Shown here piece by piece: positions 8,291 to 13,244 of a DNA stretch of 13,244 bases. Numbering within the stretch: the stretch's first letter is position 1; every line of letters starts with the position of its first letter. Origin of the DNA: Pseudoneurospora amorphoporcata (taxonomy: Eukaryota; Ascomycota; Sordariomycetes; Sordariales; Sordariaceae); assembly GCA_033297205.1 (NCBI GenBank), contig MU859487.1, forward strand, positions 1 to 13,244. The letters are read 5' to 3'. The translations under genes were made by a program, and so were the position numbers. The notes below the pieces were generated by a model. The model was not told the DNA's origin and ran no database searches. It saw only the letters and a list, made by a program, of their open reading frames with translations.

Positions 8291-9143
8291 TGTGGGCATG
8301 ACGTAGGTCCCTATATTTCCCCTGCGTTCGCACTACCTCCAAACAAACACATGCTGACTCCACATGTGTCACCAGGAAAACTATACATCGCCGGGCTACC
8401 TACGCACGCATACAGTCCAAGTTTGATGGTGATAGTCAAACCGGCCTGCCTATGCGTCAAGCGCAAGCCTCCGTCTCTCAACGAACGGCATATAATGGTG
8501 ATTGTTATAACTGGTGCGTGAAAGAAAGCACCGGACGAAACAAGCCTGCCAAGATATCAAAGAGAAGATAGGGTGATGATGATGTGTGACAAAGGAAACA
8601 GGTGCGTCCGGTGCGTTGGCCATCAACTGGTTCCAATGGAGACCAAAATTGGTGTGGAAAGATGTTTGAAGATACTACTACTGTACAAAGATGGATATAC
8701 ATGACATGGAACATGGAATGATATGACTATACTCGACATGACTCGGGTCTTGCTCCCCTCTACTTGTTGTTCCTTCTGTTTGTGGCAGCAATGCTGAATG
8801 AGGATTGTCGCTAGGGAGAGAGGGAGTCACGTCCTGACGGCGGAATGACTAAGGTATCTATGCCTTACTCACCTGTCCTGCTTCGTGGCCACGGTGGATA
8901 TGTATAAAAGGCCCATGACCGCCCACATGCTGAGCTGATCCAACTCCGTCACCTCGCAAGGCAGTCGCTAACACCCAACATAGATTGACATCATGCCCAT
9001 ACATACCTTACCTACATAACCACAATACCACAACCGACCGTACCGTCGACAGACTCCTGTACGCGAGCGACTCTGACGTAGACTAGCAGCCTTGATAATG
9101 ATTCCCCACCACAGGAAACCCTATCCAAGTATACGTACCTAAA
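8291..9143. other. Intergenic DNA downstream of Opi3
   Basis: I see no convincing gene. A TATAAAAG (8903-8910, +) is the only clear promoter-type motif. The ATG at 8993 opens an 8-codon frame only. The minus-strand frame at 8505-8714 has no recognisable features. Confidence 0.5.
8903..8910 (+). promoter_or_regulatory. TATA-like box
   Basis: TATAAAAG is followed by GCCCA. A similar TATAAAGGCCCA lies at 9548-9559. It is about 240 bp upstream of the small frame at 9144, which it might serve. Confidence 0.3.
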
Positions 9144-9428
9144 ATGTCTTCGGTAATAAGTCTTGGTATCGGCGGCGGCGGCTTTGTCCGTGGTATCCGT
9201 TTCCGGGCGTTGTGTGTCCTTGGTGTCTGGTCACGACCGTGGCGGCGGGTTCTCGGTGGTGCCTGGCCGCCGTGCTCGATCGACTCAACCGGGCAGACAC
9301 AGCGCCATAATGGCGATTTGAGGAAGCGGGTGGAGGAACCAACCCACTGCATCTGCAAACAACTTTTGCTCATGCACCCGGCCGGTGTCTTTACTCCGTC
9401 TGAGAGGACTGGAGCCGATGGGGGATAA
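9144..9428 (+). CDS. Small hypothetical frame (weak)
   Basis: This 94-codon frame has an ATG in good context (AAA before it) and a TATA-like box about 240 bp upstream. The product begins with a Gly-rich hydrophobic stretch and is otherwise Arg/Pro-rich with scattered Cys. I recognise no domain. The local GC content is high and the opposite strand is also open over 9285-9605, so chance is a serious alternative. Confidence 0.18.
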   Translation: MSSVISLGIGGGGFVRGIRFRALCVLGVWSRPWRRVLGGAWPPCSIDSTGQTQRHNGDLRKRVEEPTHCICKQLLLMHPAGVFTPSERTGADGG

Positions 9429-9764
9429 GGCCAGCTTGGTGAGGTAACCAGTTTTCTGGTCGCCAGTCAATGGAATTTGCGCTAGAGCCTGGCAACAAGC
9501 TTGACAGCCGTCGATCTCCTCGCCCACGGTCGGTATATGTGTCGACATATAAAGGCCCAATAATAGGGAGGAGTTTGACAACGTCGCCCTACCTATGGTT
9601 GACACCTTCGCTTTCGAAATAGCCGGCAGCCTCTACGTTCCATCTGGAATACCTCTCAATGATGTGGGCGGGTGTACACATCCCAAATTCTGTGCGCCCG
9701 AGAGGACATGAATTCAACGAGTTTCTGGGGCGGCTCCGCCACCCACGAATATCGGTTAAAATCA
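9429..9764. other. Intergenic DNA, nothing recognised
   Basis: It contains the TATAAAGGCCCA motif at 9548-9559 and a GGCGGCTCCGCC inverted repeat near 9729. No gene-like frame was seen. The decayed zinc-finger frame begins at its right edge. Confidence 0.4.
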
Positions 9765-10160
9765 TGTGTTCAGAATATTTTTAGCGGCCTCGTTAAGTGA
9801 TTGCGGGTTTGAGGTGAAGGGACTTGACGTCTTTTGCGAGTGCGAGCGACGGCTGTAGTGTACCTCTATGAACCCAGGGGCACTAATGGAAGAGGTTACC
9901 TGTAGGTAGTAGCATAGCTCTCCTAAAACCGATGGGGGGGACCAACCTTGCGAGTGATACGGTATGATTTCGCCGTTTTCTGTTGCAGCGGCTAGGTTTC
10001 GCTGGTGCTCCTTGCTTTTCCTCTTGTGGTTGTTCAAGCCTCCCCGATGCGAGAACGATCTGCGGCAGAGCTTGTATTGGAATGGTGAGTTATCGTCTGA
10101 GAAATCGTCAGGGGAATCGATGATTTCGCCGTTTTCTATTGTAGCGGCTAGGTTTTGCTA
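9765..10160 (-). pseudogene. Decayed C2H2 zinc-finger fragment
   Basis: One frame of 131 codons runs from a TAG (10158-10160) to a TAA at 9762. It contains SPFQYKLCRRSFSHRGG followed by LNNHKRKSKEH (10005-10085), which fits a C2H2 finger C-x2-C-x12-H-x6-H except that the first Cys is Tyr (TAC at 10074-10076). TGC to TAC is a G-to-A change of the RIP type. An ENGEII segment occurs on both sides of the finger. Known fungal C2H2 proteins bind nucleic acid or act as transcription factors. This copy has lost a zinc ligand, has no start codon in place, and reads directly out of a stop, so it is called broken. Its 3' limit is uncertain. Confidence 0.55.
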
Positions 10161-10164
10161 GTGC
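9964..10164. repeat. 45-bp direct repeat pair with only transition differences
   Basis: The copies at 9964-10008 and 10120-10164 are 156 bp apart and agree at 41 of 45 positions. All four differences are C/G in copy 1 and T/A in copy 2, and three lie in a CpA context. In coding terms (minus strand) they turn Gln to stop, Arg to Gln, Ala to Thr and Thr to Ile. The spacing of 156 bp is 52 codons, so the copies are in the same frame: a repeated finger-plus-linker unit. Confidence 0.75.
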
Positions 10165-10540
10165 GGAGAACTTTGAACTGATTTGTGTGCAGTCTCGAGT
10201 AGAAGAGCGCGTCCAAGAAACTCTGCTTAACAAAGCCCATATCGTAGAGTCCACAGTAATAGCGTTTTTCCTCTATGATCTTTGCTCTATTCTTGATACT
10301 GTCTTCGTTAGGTTCTCTTCTTTCTTCGCTCGGCTCTGGCCAGAGCATCGCCGTCCTCTTCCTCGCTCTTCCTGCCAGTCTGACAATGTGCCGTTCACTA
10401 GACGTACATGTAAGAGCATATTGGTAGACACTGTTCTCATTTGGTACAAGACGGGCAGCCAGCATGAAGTATTCATGCTCTTTGCTTCTGCGTTTGGCAG
10501 ATTCATCGTCCTCCGCCGCTGTTCCACCCAGCCCAACCAC
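10148..10540 (-). pseudogene. Decayed fragment upstream of the zinc finger
   Basis: This 130-codon frame reads into the zinc-finger region but in a different phase. It contains KRRSKEHEYF near its start, resembling the HKRKSKEHQ end of the finger. Near its end it has YYCGLYDMGF...LFYSRLH, which has the spacing of a second finger in which one Cys is Tyr and the first His is Leu. I read it as further worn zinc-finger repeats; the second-finger reading is a guess from spacing. Both features suggest the same ancestral multi-finger gene as the neighbouring fragment. Confidence 0.4.
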
Positions 10541-10857
10541 GACGGCCCCTTACGCTTCACTAAGCACGCTCCCTTCCCGCCGATGGCTTAACACTGTATG
10601 GGGGATACACCGCGGACGACTGGGTCCGCATTTTCCAGACGTTACTCGTACTTCATGACGCGGCCGGTACGGCAACGTTGCGATGGGGTCTACGCGTGGC
10701 CAGGCTCACGATGGGGAAATACTCGGTCCATACGTATTTCGCACTGAGGGCGACACGTCCTTGACCAGGGACGAAAACAAGACCCTACGCTACCTACAAT
10801 GACCATGCCAGAGAGGCACTGGCCATTGCGTCTGTCCCAATTGGCAAGCTTCGTCCT

Positions 10858-11010
10858 TTAAGGGAGAGGACATATGGCAATCCTTGCCAGCCTTGCTTCA
10901 CGCTGTTCCGAAGTTTCATTCTTCTTCCGCTGCCGCATCGATTTCCATTCTTCTCTTTGCCAGCCTTGCCTCACGATCCTCCAGACTTTCATTCTTCAGG
11001 TTCGGAAACC
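10858..11010 (-). pseudogene. Decayed coiled-coil repeat fragment
   Basis: Two related DNA segments, 10957-10997 and 10884-10924, agree at 34 of 41 positions. Reading on the minus strand they encode NESLEDREARLAKRR and NETSEQREARLARIA, a strongly helical Glu/Arg-rich repeat. They lie 73 bp apart, which is not a multiple of three, so the copies are in different frames: the first frame ends at a TGA after AAAEEE. A 10-G run (11018-11027) sits just upstream in the same region. The pattern fits an internally repeated coiled-coil protein damaged by an indel. Confidence 0.5.
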
Positions 11011-11203
11011 GATGGGTGGGGGGGGGGACTGGGAGCGGTTTGTCTCTGTACTTGAAAATATTCATTGAGAGGACCCTCGAAGCGCTTCTCTAGTTGTTAC
11101 GAACGCAATGTCCTGAGATTGTTCGCCGTTGGCGACGAATGCCGTTGCGGTCAGGACTTCGTTTGTAACCTCTGCGAACCTGGACGGACGGGTTGTGGAC
11201 CTA

Positions 11204-11404
11204 ATCCCCACAAGCCGATGCATGTCTATTCCTTGCCATCTTCATTCCCTTCTCGTACTCTTTGTGGGTGATTCGCCCCTCCGTCTCGTGCTTCTTTGGC
11301 TCGAGGAGATACATTTCCTATTCGGCTATCTCTTTCTCCGTCCTCGCGATTTGTTCGGCAAGGTGTCTGGTGCTTTTTTGAACGACTCCTGAGGGTTGTT
11401 TGAG
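11204..11404 (-). pseudogene. Decayed coiled-coil fragment with in-frame TAG
   Basis: The frame reads LAEQIARTEKEIAE, a TAG (11318-11320), then EMYLLEPKKHETEG and ITHKEYEKGMKMAR. The text is continuous in character across the stop, and TAG could be CAG (Gln) after one C-to-T change. It continues the fragment at 11329-11872 in a different frame, so an indel lies around 11330-11400. Heptad-like Leu/Ile spacing suggests a coiled coil. No family was recognised. Confidence 0.45.
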
Positions 11405-11872
11405 CTACCAGGCCCCGTATCAAGTTCCTCCCAGGAGCTTGAGAGCCTCTCATGGACCCTTTGTCGTTTCTGGAGGCGTTTCTCGACGTCTTCGCTCATT
11501 TTTGTTGGTTGGTTTGGTGGCCGTGAAACTCGGGCAACTCGATAATGGGGATGTCGTTGAAAGTCGGGAAATTCGGCCCCTTGGTAGGTATCCGAAGTAC
11601 GCCATTATAGTTGTGGCCCGGCCATAGGTCTTATTGTAAACACAATGTCCAGCTGTCGCAAAGACGGTTGGTGATATCGAGTATCTAATCCCGTGACTGG
11701 AGGAAAGATGCAGTTGGCGATAGCCTGGCAGGGAGATAAGATGGAAGGACAGAGGCTTTTCTCTGAAGAATCCAACGATATAATAGAAGAGACGCGTTGG
11801 ATCTTTGGGGATTCTCCAGGACTTCAGACGAAAAGCGTGGGAATCTCAGAAAGGGCAACGTCTGTTCCTTTG
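11329..11872 (-). pseudogene. Long decayed frame with two RIP-type stops
   Basis: About 181 codons are readable in one frame with two stops only: TGA at 11824-11826 (possibly CGA, Arg) and TAA at 11605-11607 (possibly CAA, Gln). The first part is Ser/Pro-rich (SPGESPKIQRVSSIISLDSS). The later part, TYQGAEFPDFQRHPHY then MSEDVEKRLQKRQRVHERL and SSSWEELDTG, turns into a charged helix. It ends in a basic tail and a TAG where the neighbouring frame takes over. A functional short gene starting at the internal ATG of MSEDVEKR is possible but unlikely given the surrounding decay. Confidence 0.45.
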
Positions 11873-11875
11873 TTA

Positions 11876-12248
11876 ACTCTTCCCTCCGGTATCCGGATAT
11901 TCTTTGTCCTTAGCCGGTTGGTCCGGAATTAGGCCGCAACCAGGTTCGGGAGATTTGACAGGCCTTTCCGAATTATCCCATTATTCTTTATCTTTGACTG
12001 GTTGGTCCGGACTTGGATTGTCTATGCCAAGTTCATCCGCGGTAGAGCGACGGCGGTACTCCGCAGGAGCATTGAAAGCGGGACGCAGTCCACCAGTGGT
12101 CGCAAACATGGCACGGCGGGCGTCGGCAGCCATGTTGACATGGGCACGGTGGGAAAACGTTTGGGTCGCTATGTTGTTTGCGACAATGGCTGATATGATC
12201 GGTTCATCCAATGTTCTCGATTTGGATCAGCTCGGCTGGCAGGTGGTC
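11876..12248 (-). pseudogene. Decayed exon-like fragment with repeated PDQPxKDKE motif
   Basis: A splice-acceptor-like CTATCGCAG precedes DHLPAELIQIENI (12210-12248). One extra nucleotide then shifts the frame into DEPIISAIVANNIATQTF and on to RAMFATTGGLRPAFNAPAEY. SPDQPVKDKE follows and is cut by a TAA (11981-11983), after which the text resumes with WDNSERPVKSPEPG and a second PDQPAKDKE. The TAA could be CAA changed by C-to-T. The duplicated motif, 90 bp apart, shows the protein continued past the stop. No function was recognised. Confidence 0.5.
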
Positions 12249-12329
12249 CTGCGATAGAAAGAAGCATCATGATGCACCCTGGAGACTGTCCTCGGAAATG
12301 ACAGGAGGGCGCCAGAAGTCAATCTACAC

Positions 12330-13091
12330 CTTTGACAAGATCTGCTGCTTGTCGTCAGGACGTTCGTTGGTATGGCCGCTCGATCCACCGTCCGCAAAGG
12401 GAAGTGACAAACAGGAGGCCATCCCTCTCTTCTTTGTCCGCCTCTTGGGCTTTGCTTTTCTCGGGGTCTTCGGTGGCTTGGTTGAGGGAGTGGTGATTGC
12501 CTGAGGCTCTGGGGTGTGTGGGCTGTTCGGAGGTTCAACATATTCTTCGTCAGAGTTTTCCTCCTCAGAACCACCCTCTTCCTCTGTCGGCGCAAAAGAA
12601 ACCGCAATCGGGGGAGCGGATCCCCAGTTGGGGAGATCGCAAAGGACAGCTTCGTCTTTCCAATCACTGACAACTGGAATGCTACCTCCGGCCTCGACCT
12701 CCGGCCCATTGTATACCGGGGCTCTCAGGTCTTTGTTGAAAAGGACCTGGCGCGTTGCTCTAGTTGTCACGAACAAGCTTCGGTACAGATCCGCACGCTC
12801 GTTCTCTAGGAACGACACGACAAGGCGCTTGTGAACGTTTGCAGTACCGGTCTCCATAAGGTAGGTATTCGTACCAGATGGACACCGAATGATTACCTCG
12901 CAGTCTACCACTCTTGGTATGAGCGCTACCATCAACATGCCGCCCTCCAAAACTACATCGACCCGATGAAATGGACCGAGAGAGTCGCAACAAGAAATGA
13001 CATGGCATCACCCGGATTTGAGGTCCCCCGCATCCAATCTCACAACCACACCATTCGTATGATGGAAGACTTGGCCTCCATCGCGAGACCC
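12330..13091 (-). pseudogene. Decayed 254-codon frame with acidic/basic tail
   Basis: This frame has a single internal stop, TGA (13008-13010), which could be CGA (Arg). The text is coherent on both sides: QVFHHTNGVVVRLDAGDLKSG before it and CDSLGPFHRVDVVLEGGML after it. The part downstream of the TGA is a folded-looking domain (about 110 codons), then an acidic EEEGGSEEENSDEE stretch, then a Pro/Thr and Lys/Arg-rich tail (KTPRKAKPKRRTKKRG) like a nuclear or AT-hook-like segment. A GT at 12328-12329 could splice in phase to the acceptor at 12249, an 81-bp intron, although the donor GTGTAG is weak. The first ATG after the TGA (GGCGGCATG) could start a shortened protein of about 200 residues, so a live truncated gene is not excluded. 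No family was recognised. Confidence 0.5.
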
Positions 13092-13244
13092 CTAATGAGG
13101 TATGTTGGACCATATCACTGATGGTTAGTGGTAGGGAGCTTGGGAGGGATACAGTGGGGTGACAAAAGTCTCGCTCAAAACCCCGCTTTTTGAAATTTTT
13201 CCGTTTTCATGAACAACAGCCACAACGACCCTCTGCCTTGCAAT

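Noticed and set aside
7760..8299. Minus frame of 179 codons
   Set aside because: It is antisense to the Opi3 coding exon; Glu/Gly/Val-rich text is expected from the reverse of GC-biased codons.
11904..12257. Plus frame of 117 codons
   Set aside because: It is opposite the minus fragment 11876-12248, whose repeated PDQPxKDKE motif explains the DNA better.
12831..13121. Plus-strand 96-codon frame with Tyr/Trp/His-rich product
   Set aside because: It is antisense to the longer minus-strand frame 12330-13091, which has better composition and continues coherently past its one stop. It could be revived by plus-strand RNA evidence.
1..13244. Intact transposon, CRISPR array or dispersed 5S rRNA gene
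   Set aside because: No transposase or reverse-transcriptase motif, no long terminal repeats, no regularly spaced repeat array and no recognisable 5S sequence was seen.

Overview
The window looks like nuclear DNA from a filamentous ascomycete, probably a sordariomycete. The evidence is short introns of about 50-80 bp with CTAAC-type branch sites, CT-rich leaders, two recognisable fungal lipid/methyltransferase-type genes, many TACCTAGGTA-type intergenic motifs, and decay marked by C-to-T/G-to-A changes like those made by repeat-induced point mutation (RIP). I saw no tRNA, rRNA, CRISPR array or intact transposon.

Layout from left to right. 61-642 (-) holds a tentative two-exon hypothetical gene. 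643-2010 has no convincing gene, but it contains a promoter/leader-like stretch (about 900-1150, +) that resembles the leader of the next gene and faces it. 2011-3459 (-) encodes an unusual 482-residue predicted secreted protein made of repeated Cys-rich hydrophobic modules. Its N-terminus, including the signal-like core, is encoded by a 15-bp minisatellite. 3460-4745 is its promoter and intergenic DNA.

The best-supported part is a head-to-head gene pair. 4746-6710 (-) is a three-exon gene for a 615-residue protein with a membrane N-domain and a spermidine-synthase-like SAM-binding C-domain. 7350-8194 (+) is a four-exon gene for the Opi3-type phospholipid N-methyltransferase of phosphatidylcholine synthesis. 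They share a 639-bp divergent promoter containing a CACGTGAAAG element. Two RNA-type hairpins lie just after the Opi3 stop codon.

From about 9.76 to 13.1 kb the minus strand carries the remains of one or more genes. Successive long reading frames have protein-like content: a C2H2 zinc finger, Arg/Glu-rich coiled-coil repeats, an acidic-to-basic low-complexity tail and repeated PDQPxKDKE motifs. They are broken by frameshifts and by stop codons that could each come from CAA, CAG or CGA by one C-to-T change. Whether this was one gene or several cannot be settled by reading alone.
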